The notes: generated by a model from the letters alone, not told the origin. Shown: positions 46,973 through 57,235, counted from the first letter of the stretch. The stretch is DNA of 64,000 nucleotides from Saposhnikovia divaricata (GCA_036435485.1 CM071597.1:169800147-169864146), one strand, 5' to 3'. A program made the numbers and translations.

Positions 46973-48217
46973 ATGGCCAATTCCAAGGAAGAACCATCTG
47001 CATCAGACTCACAGGTACCATCTCTCACTACCATAGACATGTCTGTTTCTGAATATAAATCTTTGGTTGAACAACTATCCGTTGAGATGTTTAACATTCA
47101 TACTAGTATGACTGCTGCTAATGAAGAGATTGCTAAACTGTCTACTAGGAATGAACTGTTAAATAAGAGAAATGAGGAACTAGAGCTAACTACTGTGCAA
47201 ATAGAAAATCTTAAACAAGAGATTGAGTATCTAAAGAACAAAGTTCTATGTGCTAGTCAAGTTGAGAAAGCTCTTAGGGATGAATTAGCTGAAAATGAAT
47301 TTAAGTTGAAAACATTTAAGAATTCCTCTAGTCTATTGCAGTCTTATCATGAGAAAAATCTAGCTAGACCTAAGGCTGCCATTGGACTTGATTATGACAC
47401 TCTTAAACAGAGGAAAGGCTATGCAGTCATTGAAGATGACATTGCTGTTCAAGAGGAGGTGCCTCAGGTTTTGAAAAAGACTGAGAATCCAATATTTAAA
47501 ACACCAACACTTGAGATTGATGAGGATGCCTTACTCATCAAGCAAATGTTGGAGGATGAAGATGAGGCACAATCAAATGAACAACAAGCATCCTCTGAGA
47601 GTAAGAATGTCAAAACCAAAGCCAAGGAGCCAGTAGGAGGTAGACCTAGACTTGAGAAATCTGTAAATTTTGTTTCAGCTGGAAATTATGAGACTAAGAA
47701 GAAAGTGACTAATAAGAGACCAAACAGGAATGGCAAATTAGGGATTAACAAAGATAACAACTATGCTTATGTGCCGAATGCCCCTAGGAAAGTTTGTCAA
47801 AACTGTTTTAGCTCTAATCATTTGACTCATGCTTGCAAGAAACCATCTGGTAGTGTTGCTAAACCATTCTATGATTGCTCTGTGCCTTTAAGACATAGAG
47901 ACTCTCCTTTCTGTGATAAACTTGATTGTATGCCATGTAACATGAATGTGATGACTAGTTGTTTTAATTTGAGAAGACAATTCATGGAGGGCTGTATCAA
48001 TCATAATGTTCACACACACTACACAAGGACAAAGTCTTCAAGTCCTCCTAAAGTTAGGAAGGTACCTCTGTCACCTAAGTCTAAGAACCCTGATTCTAAG
48101 ACTCCCAACAGTGACAAGAAGACCAACATCAAGAAAACTGATAAGCATGCTGATTTTGATAAAACTGTCACTAAGTCACATGGACCCAAACTCGTTTGGG
48201 TACCAAAGGAGAAGTAA
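46973..48217 (+). CDS. gag: SIRE Gag, C-terminal part: coiled coil and second zinc knuckle
   Basis: In the same frame as the preceding gag part, four codons after its TGA; the first ATG is 46973. The sequence NYALMANS that spans the break is the usual continuation of copia Gag. A long coiled coil (about residues 20-115, with EEIAKLSTRNELLNKRNEEL and ENLKQEIEYLKNKV) is followed by acidic and basic low-complexity parts. A CX2CX4HX4C knuckle CQNCFSSNHLTHAC is at about 276-289, then a Lys/Ser/Pro-rich tail ending VWVPKEK. It overlaps the pol frame by 22 bases, with pol in the -1 frame. Translated alone it would need a new start; most likely it is the second half of a broken Gag. Confidence 0.85.
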   Translation: MANSKEEPSASDSQVPSLTTIDMSVSEYKSLVEQLSVEMFNIHTSMTAANEEIAKLSTRNELLNKRNEELELTTVQIENLKQEIEYLKNKVLCASQVEKALRDELAENEFKLKTFKNSSSLLQSYHEKNLARPKAAIGLDYDTLKQRKGYAVIEDDIAVQEEVPQVLKKTENPIFKTPTLEIDEDALLIKQMLEDEDEAQSNEQQASSESKNVKTKAKEPVGGRPRLEKSVNFVSAGNYETKKKVTNKRPNRNGKLGINKDNNYAYVPNAPRKVCQNCFSSNHLTHACKKPSGSVAKPFYDCSVPLRHRDSPFCDKLDCMPCNMNVMTSCFNLRRQFMEGCINHNVHTHYTRTKSSSPPKVRKVPLSPKSKNPDSKTPNSDKKTNIKKTDKHADFDKTVTKSHGPKLVWVPKEK

Positions 48218-51200
48218 TACTTTTGTGTTTGCAGGGCAAAGAAAGTGAAAAGAAGGTCATGTGGATTTTGGACAGTGGATGCTCAAATCATATGACTGGT
48301 GATATGGCCCTGCTATCACAGTATGAGGAAAAGGCTGGCCCAATGGTTGCTTTTGGAGATGACAGCATTGGCAACACACTGGGATATGGCAAGTTGGAAA
48401 TTGGAAATGTCATCATTGAGAATGTAGCACTGGTCAAGGGGCTCAAGCATAATCTACTGAGTGTTGGTCAATTCACTGATAGAGGCTTCAAAGTGAACTT
48501 TGACAAAGATGAATGTTTGATCACCCACAAGAAGACTGGTGATTTTGCTCTGTCTGGAGTAAGGAAAGGAAGCCTGTTTGTAGCCAATATGGACTCTGCA
48601 AGCAAGGACACAATTTGTTGCTTCTACTCAAAAGCATCAAATGAAGACAGTTGGCTGTGGCACAAGAAGCTATCACACCTGAACTTCAAAGCCATTAATT
48701 CCCTAGTCAAAAGGGAGTTAGTGAGAGGCATGCCCACACTTGAATTCTGTCAAGAAGGAGTGTGTGAGGCGTGTCAAAAGGGAAAAATGAAAAGATCAAG
48801 CCACAAGTCAAAAACAGTGACATCTATAACCAAGCCCCTGCAACTGATTCATATGGATTTGTTTGGGCCTGTCAATATTATGTCACTAGGAAGGAAGAAG
48901 TATGCTCTAGTGATGGTTGATGATTTTACAAGGTATACATGGGTAGAATTTCTGGCATCAAAGGATGAGTCTCCACAAGTAATCATTGAGCACATAAAGA
49001 AAGTTGACAAAGAAGCAAAGGCCATAAATGCAAGTGTGATTGCATTAAGAAGTGATAATGGGACAGAATTCAGAAATGCCATGCTTGGAGCATTCTGCAA
49101 AGAAAATGGTATTCCTCAACAATTCTCAGCTCCAAGGACTCCACAACAAAATGGAGTTGTTGAGAGAAAGAATAGGACTCTGATAGAGGCTGCTAGAACA
49201 ATGCTACTTGATGCAAAGATGCCTACATGTTTTTGGGCTGAGGCTGTGAGCACTGCATGCTACATCCAAAACAGAACCCTCATCAACAAAAACACTGGAA
49301 AGACACCTTACAACTTGATGACTGGAAAGAAGCCTACTCTAAAGTATGTTCATACTTTTGGAAGCAAGTGCTTTGTGCTAAAAGATAATTCAGAATATGT
49401 TGGAAAGTTTGATGCAAAGGCATTTGAAGGAATCTTTCTTGGCTATTCTATGGAAAGAATTGCATACAAAGTTTATGTCATTTGTCAAAAGAAAGTAATG
49501 GAGAGCACAGATGTAACATTTGATGACAGCAAACTACCTGGATTAGAAGAAGCCAATGATGAAGATAAAGATCCCTTGAAGTTTGACAATCTAGATGATT
49601 CTGATGAGGAGATTGAAAGTGAATCTGAACTCATAATCCAACAAACTCAAGTGAATGAAGAACCTGTGTCAACCAACAATGAAGAAACAAGCATCCAAGA
49701 TACACCTGTGAGGAGTGACAACTTCACAGGGGGAGGAAATGTAGATGATCATGATCTAAATGATGAAGCAACATCAAGGATGAGAAATCAATCTGAACAT
49801 ACAAGGAAATGGGATAGATCACACACTGCAGATCAGATAATTGGAAATCCAAATGCACGAGTAAGGACAAGGAGAGCAACTATAAATGAATGTCTCTATG
49901 GCTGCTTTCTATCCCAAGTTGAGCCTAAGAAACTTGATGATGCATTGTTGGATCCTAACTGGATAATTGCTATGCAAGAGGAGCTAAATCAATTTGAGAG
50001 GAGCAAAGTATGGGAACTAGTGCCTGCACCAAAGGATAGAACCGTTGTTGGAACTAAATGGGTTCTAAGGAATAAGATGGATGAAAATGGTGTAGTCATA
50101 AGGAACAAAGCAAGGTTGGTTGCAAAAGGATACTCTCAACAGGAAGGTATTGACTATGATGAGACCTTTGCCCCTGTTGCTAGACTAGAAGCCATCAGAA
50201 TTTTCTTGGCATTTGCTGCACATTCTAATTTCAAGGTCTATCAAATGGATGTCAAGAGTGCATTCCTGAATGGGGAGTTGGAAGAAGAAGTATATGTGCA
50301 ACAACCACCTGGCTTTGAGGATCCACAGTTTCCCCACTTTGTCTACAGATTACTTAAAGCATTGTATGGACTCAAGCAAGCTCCTAGGGTATGGTATGAC
50401 ACACTATCACAATTTCTACTGGAGAATCAATTCACTAGAGGCACACTGGACAAGACACTGTTCTACAAGAAACATGATGATGATATTATCCTAGTTCAAA
50501 TCTATGTGGATGATATCATATTTGGCTCTACAAATGAGAAGCTGTGTGAAAAATTCTCTAAGCTCATGCAAAGCAGATATGAGATGAGTATGATGGGAGA
50601 ATTAACATTCTTTCTTGGACTGCAAGTTAGTCAAAGGAAGGATGGCATTTTTATAAGTCAAACCAAATACATTAAAGATTTACTGAAGAAATTTGATCTG
50701 GAAGAATGTTCACCTGCGAAGACACCCATGGCCACTGCCACCAAGTTAGATGATGATGCTAAGGGCAAAAAGGTAGATATCTCAATCTACAGAGGCATGG
50801 TTGGTTCTCTACTCTACCTCACTGCTAGTAGGCCAGATATCATGTTTGCTACATGCTTATGTGCAAGGTTTCAATCAAACCCAAAGGAATCACACATGAT
50901 AGCAATAAAAAGGATCTTCAAATATCTGAAAGGCACACCAAACTTGGGGTTATGGTATCCTAAGGACACAGGGTTCAATCTGGTTGGTTATTCTGATGCT
51001 GATTATGCTGGATGCAGAGTGGATAGGAAAAGCACATCAGGTAGCTGCCAGTTTCTTGGACAAAGGTTAGTCTCTTGGTACAGCAAGAAACAACAATCTG
51101 TGTCAACTTCCACAGCTGAAGCTGAATACATAGCTGCTGGAAGTTGCTGTGCTCAAGTGCTTTGGATTAGAAACCAACTTAGAGATTATGGACTTGTGTT

Positions 51201-51456
51201 GGAAAGAATTCCTATCATGTGTGACAACACAAGTGCAATCTCTATAGTTGCCAATCCTGTCAATCATTCTAGGACAAAGCACATTGACATCAGATATCAC
51301 TTCATAAGGGAGCATGCAACTAATGGAACCATTGAGTTACATTATGTTCCCACAGAAAAACAACTAGCTGACATATTCACTAAGCCACTAGATGAAGCCA
51401 CCTTCACAAGGTTGGTTAGTGAGATTGGAATGCTGAATTCTTCAAATTCTGGCTAA
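48196..51456 (+). CDS. pol: SIRE Pol: protease, integrase, RT, RNase H
   Basis: Open for 1086 codons, in the -1 frame relative to gag; the open frame begins at a non-ATG codon, so it would be made as a Gag-Pol fusion. Protease active site DSGC at 26-29 (WILDSGCSNHMTGD). A pre-integrase zinc region follows (WHKKLSHLNFKAI, CEACQKGKM). The integrase core has D221 (HMDLFGP), D287 (RSDNGTEF) and E323 (NGVVERKNR), with the 35-residue spacing. RT (RVT_2) has YVDD at 770-773, with ARLVAKGYSQQEGIDYDETFAPVA and QMDVKSAFLNGEL before it. RNase H has D934 (YSDADYAG) and STAEAEYIA. Integrase before RT is the Ty1/copia order. All catalytic residues I looked for are present; the problem is the join to gag. 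Confidence 0.95.
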   Translation: MGTKGEVILLCLQGKESEKKVMWILDSGCSNHMTGDMALLSQYEEKAGPMVAFGDDSIGNTLGYGKLEIGNVIIENVALVKGLKHNLLSVGQFTDRGFKVNFDKDECLITHKKTGDFALSGVRKGSLFVANMDSASKDTICCFYSKASNEDSWLWHKKLSHLNFKAINSLVKRELVRGMPTLEFCQEGVCEACQKGKMKRSSHKSKTVTSITKPLQLIHMDLFGPVNIMSLGRKKYALVMVDDFTRYTWVEFLASKDESPQVIIEHIKKVDKEAKAINASVIALRSDNGTEFRNAMLGAFCKENGIPQQFSAPRTPQQNGVVERKNRTLIEAARTMLLDAKMPTCFWAEAVSTACYIQNRTLINKNTGKTPYNLMTGKKPTLKYVHTFGSKCFVLKDNSEYVGKFDAKAFEGIFLGYSMERIAYKVYVICQKKVMESTDVTFDDSKLPGLEEANDEDKDPLKFDNLDDSDEEIESESELIIQQTQVNEEPVSTNNEETSIQDTPVRSDNFTGGGNVDDHDLNDEATSRMRNQSEHTRKWDRSHTADQIIGNPNARVRTRRATINECLYGCFLSQVEPKKLDDALLDPNWIIAMQEELNQFERSKVWELVPAPKDRTVVGTKWVLRNKMDENGVVIRNKARLVAKGYSQQEGIDYDETFAPVARLEAIRIFLAFAAHSNFKVYQMDVKSAFLNGELEEEVYVQQPPGFEDPQFPHFVYRLLKALYGLKQAPRVWYDTLSQFLLENQFTRGTLDKTLFYKKHDDDIILVQIYVDDIIFGSTNEKLCEKFSKLMQSRYEMSMMGELTFFLGLQVSQRKDGIFISQTKYIKDLLKKFDLEECSPAKTPMATATKLDDDAKGKKVDISIYRGMVGSLLYLTASRPDIMFATCLCARFQSNPKESHMIAIKRIFKYLKGTPNLGLWYPKDTGFNLVGYSDADYAGCRVDRKSTSGSCQFLGQRLVSWYSKKQQSVSTSTAEAEYIAAGSCCAQVLWIRNQLRDYGLVLERIPIMCDNTSAISIVANPVNHSRTKHIDIRYHFIREHATNGTIELHYVPTEKQLADIFTKPLDEATFTRLVSEIGMLNSSNSG

Positions 51457-52294
51457 GTGAATATATCAACTAGATTGTTGCAGCAGTAAATACTTACTTT
51501 ATCAAATGCCTAATATTTCTGAAGTAAGTATTGGCTGGAGTATGATGTATAAATATTCCAATGCTGCACATGTTGAAAATCATACATATGTAGCTTGAAA
51601 TTTCTGTAAAAATTTTGAGTGAACCACTATTTAATTTGGTAGAATATTCGTCAATGAATATTTCTAGTAAACTTTAAAGGATAGTGGAAATTGAATTTTA
51701 TGAGTGAAAAGTACAGTTCGATAAGTCAGACTTCTCGAATGGTTCATTGTTATGTCTTGGCTCGAGTTCTCGAATAGGCCTATCTAGAACCCTCTTGAGT
51801 TCTCGAATAGTGTCTTTTTGAGAAATCGAATAGCACACTTTGAGTTCTCGAATAGAGTATTTTAGTTCTCTAATGATAGAGTTCTCGAATACTGCATTTG
51901 AGTTATCGAATCATTTGAAAAGGCTGATTTTTCGCTGACACTTAATCGCTTTTTGGATTTATATTCAAACCTTCATTTCACTCATAAAAATATATTCTTA
52001 ACTTTGAATTATTTTCTGAGTTAAATCACTGCCAGCTGTGAGTTAAAAACTGCCTGAGATATCGAATAAGCCTTTCTTGACTTCTCGAATAGTTGTTTCA
52101 TACTTCTCGAATGACTTGTCGCTACAGAACACTTATCTATCGACAACTCAAGACATTCATATATATATATACAACTTCACAACTATTCAATTCATTTCGT
52201 TCGATTTCTCAAGCATCTCAACTCCTGAAACCTCTGAAAAACCCTAACTGCGAATTTCTTCTTCAATCCTAATTCTCTTTTCTTCTCTACCCAA
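51457..52294 (+). promoter_or_regulatory. Spacer before the extra ORF: repeated TTCTCGAAT motifs and a TATA box
   Basis: Non-coding sequence of 838 bp. From about 51715 to 52115 the motif TTCTCGAAT and near variants (TTATCGAAT, ATATCGAAT, AAATCGAAT) occur about ten times, the reverse complement of the ATTCGAGAA motifs in the LTR. They end about 45 bases before TATATATATATA (52160-52171), which is 124 bases before the ATG of the extra ORF. The arrangement copies that of the LTR (motif cluster, TATA, start) and suggests an internal promoter. Alternatively the ORF is read from a spliced genomic RNA, as is usual for env-like ORFs. Confidence 0.55.
52160..52171 (+). promoter_or_regulatory. Candidate internal TATA box
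   Basis: TATATATATATA, followed by 'caacttcacaac' and a CT-rich leader (52195-52290) typical of plant 5' untranslated regions. Transcription would start near 52195-52205. Confidence 0.4.
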
Positions 52295-55200
52295 ATGGCA
52301 AACCCTAAACTCACCATACCATCCCAAACTAATTTCATCGCAATCACCAGTGATGTGGAAGCACCGAATGCCAATTTCAAGTGCTTTGTTCGGTGGTTGT
52401 CTGAATCATACATCAAGAGTGCGCTCTCAGCCAACCCAACTCTGTACATAGATCTATTGGAACAATTCTGGAGGACTGCTACTGTGGAGGTCATCGCTCT
52501 TGAGAATGCTATCACTTCTTATATTGTTCACTGCAAGATTCAAGGAGAGGATATCACTATCACCACTGCAGACATGAATCAAGCCTTGGATATGCAGCAA
52601 GAGACGTATGATGCTCTGGCCTCCAATGATGAGTTGGAAGAATTCTTTGACTTCATCAACTACTCTGATACTATCAAGCTGGGAAAGTTGAATATGAAGT
52701 TCTTAAGGAAAGAATGGAGCTTTGTATTTGCTACACTCCTTCATGTATTCACTGCACGGAAATCAAGCTTTGATCAGATTAGTACACCCGTGCAGCAGCT
52801 TGCCTATGCCTTGGCTCATGGGAGAAAGATAGATGTTGGACTTCTCATCCTACAGGAACTCTATGGGAGACTTGGTCAGACCACAGCCAAGAGAGGTAAT
52901 GAAATTTTCTTTCCTCGCTTTATTCAATCAGTGCTTAACTTTAAAAATGCTTCTTTGATTGAATTGCCTGGAGTAGATAAGAGTAAAATAGGCTATCCTA
53001 GGTCCATGACCAAACTCATTTTTGGTAATTTGGAGACTAGGAATGATGTGGATGTAAGACTTAGCATAACTCCCCACATGGAGGGTTTGTTTAGGTCTTA
53101 CCCCCACAACATGCCAATATTTGATTCAAAATCACAGTTAGCACAGCCTAAGCAAGGAGAACAAAGTGCTAACCCAAGGCCTGCTAACCAACCCCCTCAG
53201 CCAAACACTCTATCCAGCAAAGAGCCAACTGCATCATCCTCTCAAAAGGGTGATGTTAGTAAAAAGAAGAGAAAACAGGCTGCTTCTGAACCTTTAGAAA
53301 TCTTAACTGAAGCAGCCTTGGCTGTAGAACTAGGAATAGAAAGTGAGACACCTGAGTTACCTATCATAAGCCTAAAGAAGAAGAAGAAGTCTAAAACCAC
53401 CTCTTCAGTCACTCAAATGGCTGAAGTTGTAAAATCAGGGGCACACAGCTCACTAGATGTATCCTCTCAACAGGATGCATCTATAGAATCAAGCATCCTC
53501 CCCAATGCACCTATCTGTAAAGAGTCAGCACAAGGGAGTGATAAGGCTGGCACAACACTGAGTGGAGAGCACATCATAACTGAAACTCCCTCTATTTCTC
53601 AGGGGGAGTTGCCAAAATCTTGTCTACAACACACTTCTCTTTCAGAATCTACCACTCATATTTCTTTGAAGCCTGCAACTCAAGCAATTGAGGAGCAAGG
53701 CATTGATCATCAAGAATTCTTTTCCTTTGATGAGCCAATGAATTCAAGTGACTTGGTGCATGACACCTTGCTCACCACCCAGGTACCACATTTGGATGGT
53801 CAGGGAATGCATGCTGGGGCATATCCTAATGACACCATCACAAACACAGAGGATTCACTAGTTCTTACTAGAGACTCTGTGCCTGTGTCAACTACTGTTG
53901 TAACTCATCCCACTTCTGTGGAGACAGCAGTAGTAGAGTCTGTTCATCCGGTTGCAGAAGTTGCATCTGTAACTGAGGAGCCTAGCAAGCCTAGCTCTAG
54001 CTCTAACTTTTTGTCTCAATGGCTGAAGCCTGTGCAACATGACAGTGCTTCAGGATCAGGGTCTGTTCCACCACAATTGACGGTTGAAGCACTTCAAAGC
54101 TTAGTTGTGGATCAGATCCCTGAGTTCACAAAAATTGCTCAGCACCTTCTCACTGCAAACATGCCCAATCCAGACTATGAAGCTATTCTCCTATGTCACA
54201 AAGAGGATGTAGAGCTACAGAAGGAGAAGATCATAGATGAAACTGAGAGAGATGGGAATATCGATGCTTGGCTGCAAGGAACCAATTCAATCCCTCTCTC
54301 AGAAGGTCTCCAGTATCTCAGAGAAGAGTACATCACTTCACTAGGGTCCAATGCCAAATCTCTCAACCCTACTGATGTGTTTGAAGCAGTGAATGATAGC
54401 TATAAAGGCATTCTCAAGGCTGCACACTATCTTGGTAAAGGCTTAAAGACAGAAATTAATGAAGTGTGTTCAGCTACAACCAAGGAGGTGCATGAGATCA
54501 AGAGGACTTTTGATGCTAAATTCCCTCAATTGGAGACTGTTCTCAAGGACATTCGAACCTGCAATGCTACTTGCACCAGGATGGACAATGGTTTGGCTAT
54601 TCTCAAGGATGCTGTCACAGGTCTGGGGCACAAATTTCAATCCTTATCAGATCAGACAACTGATGCCAATGCCATGCTCAGGACCCTCTTTGCAAATCAA
54701 TATGGAGACAAGCTGGTCACTGAGGTTCCTGTGCATGAGATGTCAAGGTTCGAAGTGCAGAGACTGAAGGATCAATCCCTATCTGGTTTTAAGGCCAATG
54801 AACTCTTCATTAAAGTGGATACTCTTGAAAAGGAGGTAGTCTCTCTCCACAAGTCCAATGCTCATCTTACAGACACTGTGACAACTCTGACTGAGCAGTT
54901 GAACACTCAAGCCACCACCACAGCTGATGTTCTTCTACATCAACAATCAATGTTGTCTGCAATGATGAAGCACATGGGTCTCCCTCTACCTGATGAATCT
55001 TCAACTCCAAAGGTGCCTCCTACAGTCCCTGTGTCTGTCAACAAGCCTAAGGGGGAGAAGAGGATATCAAAGAACTCAAATCCAAAGGGGGAGAGACCAC
55101 TAGAAAAGGGCATCAAGATCACTGAGGGTGGCCATCAGAGAACTTTGAAATCTACTACTCATGTGCCTGGAAAAGGAAAGGACAAAGTTGATGAGCCTCC

Positions 55201-57076
55201 CACTTCTCTGCCAGTTGTCACTCTACCAACTGTGCACATCACTACTCCTGATGGTCAAAGGCAGTCTATTACAACCACAGTGGTTGCTGGGAGTATGCCA
55301 TCTGACAAGCCTCAAATCTCAATATCTAAGAGTGCCAAGCCAGTAGAAGTGAAGGTGGTCACTGAGGCCAAGCTACAAGAAATTGCAAACTCAAATGTCT
55401 ATCATGATGATGCATTCTTGGAGTTTCTGAAAGTCTCTAGAGAACAGGCTGGTGATGCTCTGCTATATCATGAGAGTTTGAAGAGTCAGATTGACTGTCT
55501 CACTGTAGTACCAAGGAGGCTTAATGATCTATGGCTCAAGGAGATATTGATGGTAGGAAAGAACAAGATATGGCACTTAACCATCAATACTCTACAGAGT
55601 CTAAAGCACTCAGAAGTGAATGTGCTCCTTGGACTAATTGAGAAGGGAAATGAGAACAACAAGAGTCTTCATGATGAATTGAGGAATGGTCAACCTTCAA
55701 GGCTACCTGAAGTTTTCACAGATCCTAGAACTATTATCTACCAGGCTGGAACAAGAATTGAAGATATCAAGCAGCTGGTCATTCCTAAGCATCTAACTCC
55801 TCAAAATAAAAATCTCATCATAGCCATCATTGAGAAACTGATCAAGAAGAAGGGATCAAGAACAGCAGAAGAATTAGAAGCTATATCTTATCTCAGGTCA
55901 TATATTGCAACTGGCATTGTATCTGAGACTGCTAAGTTCAACCCAAGCAAAGATCAAGACAAGGATGAAGATAAAAGTGATGGAAGGAGAAGACATCACA
56001 GGAGTAATAAGGGTGATGAAGACAAGAAGAAGAAGAAGAAGGATGATGAGAAGAGGAAGAATGATGATGATCAAGGTAAAGGCTCTGAGAGGAAAAGTGG
56101 AAGACAGCAAGCCTCAGGCATTGCTGACAGTAACCTCACCACAACACAAGACTCTAAGTCTAGGGTGAATGCTGCCAGTAGTGACCTTTCAAAATTTGCA
56201 TCTATGGCTTCTGCAACTGTCTTGCCACCTCAAGAAGAGAAGAAGATTCAAGTCAAGAAACCATCTGTATGTTTCAAAAAGCAAACTGCTAATGGAATAC
56301 TACAATGGTCTACAAACAAAGGTCACATACTGCTGCCAAGTAATCATGTAAAAAGAATCAAGTTCAAGCAAGCTGCAAGGAAATCAAAGCCAACCATATC
56401 AAAAACCCTGACAATCTATCCAGGCCTAAAACTCCAACCACTAGATGAAGATTATGATGTAGACCAACTGCAATTTTTGCAAGCTCAAAGAATCTATCAT
56501 GTTGCCATGGTTGATAATTGCCTTGAGATTAAATACTCTGATGGAAGGGAGGAGAAATTCAAACAAGGAGGATGTCAACATTGGGGCAAGCTATATGACA
56601 TAGAGAGAATCATTGCACTATTGAGCTCAGAAGATAAAGTGGAGAGAGTATGGAAACTGGAGCTAATTTATTTTGTGAAAATGAAGAGAGATCATGAAGA
56701 AAAAGTCAGAAAAGAGTGTTTTGAGAAATGGCTGGCAAGGGAGAAAGAAATTGAGAGACTGGAAAGTGAAGCAGAAAAGCTGAGGAAAAAGGGTTTGTGT
56801 AGAGTTCAGTTCAACCCCTACATGGTAAAGTATAGGAGGAGGAATGGAAATCAAGTCAACATCAGAATGAATCTACTCAACCACTATCCTGCAAATATTC
56901 TGGAACCAGTACTTGAAGATTTCAAAGACTCAATTTTGCTTGAAGAATTGGATGCTATGGCAGAAATAATAAAAGCTATGGATGAGAATACAAGGAAGGA
57001 GAAAGAAAGAAGAGAGAAAGAATATGATGAATTTCAAGCCAAAGCTATGGAAAGGGAATCAAAAGACAATGGCTAG
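52295..57076 (+). CDS. Giant extra ORF after pol (1593 aa), non-env-like, function unknown
   Basis: Starts MANPKLTIPSQ after a CT-rich leader and is open for 1593 codons. Residues 1-235 look folded (SESYIKSALSANPTLYIDLLEQFW, VHCKIQGEDITITTADMNQALDM) and recall the N-terminal domain of plant transposon-associated proteins whose members share 'G....IT...+..AL.M'. Residues about 270-600 are Ser/Thr/Pro-rich and probably disordered. Helical and coiled-coil stretches follow (about 635-900, with LEKEVVSLHKSNAHLTDTVTTL). A second folded part lies at about 1025-1215, a Lys/Asp-rich stretch (around 1225-1275) may act as a nuclear signal, and a C-terminal domain with a coiled coil (about 1460-1505) ends the protein. 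I see no signal peptide or transmembrane segment, so it does not look like an envelope protein, although SIRE elements often have env-like ORFs here. It is twice their usual length and uninterrupted. Confidence 0.85.
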   Translation: MANPKLTIPSQTNFIAITSDVEAPNANFKCFVRWLSESYIKSALSANPTLYIDLLEQFWRTATVEVIALENAITSYIVHCKIQGEDITITTADMNQALDMQQETYDALASNDELEEFFDFINYSDTIKLGKLNMKFLRKEWSFVFATLLHVFTARKSSFDQISTPVQQLAYALAHGRKIDVGLLILQELYGRLGQTTAKRGNEIFFPRFIQSVLNFKNASLIELPGVDKSKIGYPRSMTKLIFGNLETRNDVDVRLSITPHMEGLFRSYPHNMPIFDSKSQLAQPKQGEQSANPRPANQPPQPNTLSSKEPTASSSQKGDVSKKKRKQAASEPLEILTEAALAVELGIESETPELPIISLKKKKKSKTTSSVTQMAEVVKSGAHSSLDVSSQQDASIESSILPNAPICKESAQGSDKAGTTLSGEHIITETPSISQGELPKSCLQHTSLSESTTHISLKPATQAIEEQGIDHQEFFSFDEPMNSSDLVHDTLLTTQVPHLDGQGMHAGAYPNDTITNTEDSLVLTRDSVPVSTTVVTHPTSVETAVVESVHPVAEVASVTEEPSKPSSSSNFLSQWLKPVQHDSASGSGSVPPQLTVEALQSLVVDQIPEFTKIAQHLLTANMPNPDYEAILLCHKEDVELQKEKIIDETERDGNIDAWLQGTNSIPLSEGLQYLREEYITSLGSNAKSLNPTDVFEAVNDSYKGILKAAHYLGKGLKTEINEVCSATTKEVHEIKRTFDAKFPQLETVLKDIRTCNATCTRMDNGLAILKDAVTGLGHKFQSLSDQTTDANAMLRTLFANQYGDKLVTEVPVHEMSRFEVQRLKDQSLSGFKANELFIKVDTLEKEVVSLHKSNAHLTDTVTTLTEQLNTQATTTADVLLHQQSMLSAMMKHMGLPLPDESSTPKVPPTVPVSVNKPKGEKRISKNSNPKGERPLEKGIKITEGGHQRTLKSTTHVPGKGKDKVDEPPTSLPVVTLPTVHITTPDGQRQSITTTVVAGSMPSDKPQISISKSAKPVEVKVVTEAKLQEIANSNVYHDDAFLEFLKVSREQAGDALLYHESLKSQIDCLTVVPRRLNDLWLKEILMVGKNKIWHLTINTLQSLKHSEVNVLLGLIEKGNENNKSLHDELRNGQPSRLPEVFTDPRTIIYQAGTRIEDIKQLVIPKHLTPQNKNLIIAIIEKLIKKKGSRTAEELEAISYLRSYIATGIVSETAKFNPSKDQDKDEDKSDGRRRHHRSNKGDEDKKKKKKDDEKRKNDDDQGKGSERKSGRQQASGIADSNLTTTQDSKSRVNAASSDLSKFASMASATVLPPQEEKKIQVKKPSVCFKKQTANGILQWSTNKGHILLPSNHVKRIKFKQAARKSKPTISKTLTIYPGLKLQPLDEDYDVDQLQFLQAQRIYHVAMVDNCLEIKYSDGREEKFKQGGCQHWGKLYDIERIIALLSSEDKVERVWKLELIYFVKMKRDHEEKVRKECFEKWLAREKEIERLESEAEKLRKKGLCRVQFNPYMVKYRRRNGNQVNIRMNLLNHYPANILEPVLEDFKDSILLEELDAMAEIIKAMDENTRKEKERREKEYDEFQAKAMERESKDNG

Positions 57077-57235
57077 TTCTTCATCATAGGCTGTAAGATT
57101 ACTCACTCTGTAGTTCTATCCAAATTGCTAATGGAAATTCATACCTGTACTGTCAAGTTTTATCTTTATGTATGATAGGCTTGTTATCAGACATGAAATT
57201 GTGACTAAGGGTCTTACTCACAATTTGGGGGAGAT
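57077..57235 (+). other. 3' untranslated stretch and SIRE polypurine tract
   Basis: 159 bp between the extra ORF and the 3' LTR, ending in TTGGGGGAGAT (57225-57235), the plus-strand primer tract. Confidence 0.85.

Noticed and set aside
52295..57076. Calling the SIRE extra ORF an envelope protein
   Set aside because: It has no signal peptide or transmembrane segment and a Lys/Asp-rich nuclear-type patch; position alone is not enough.
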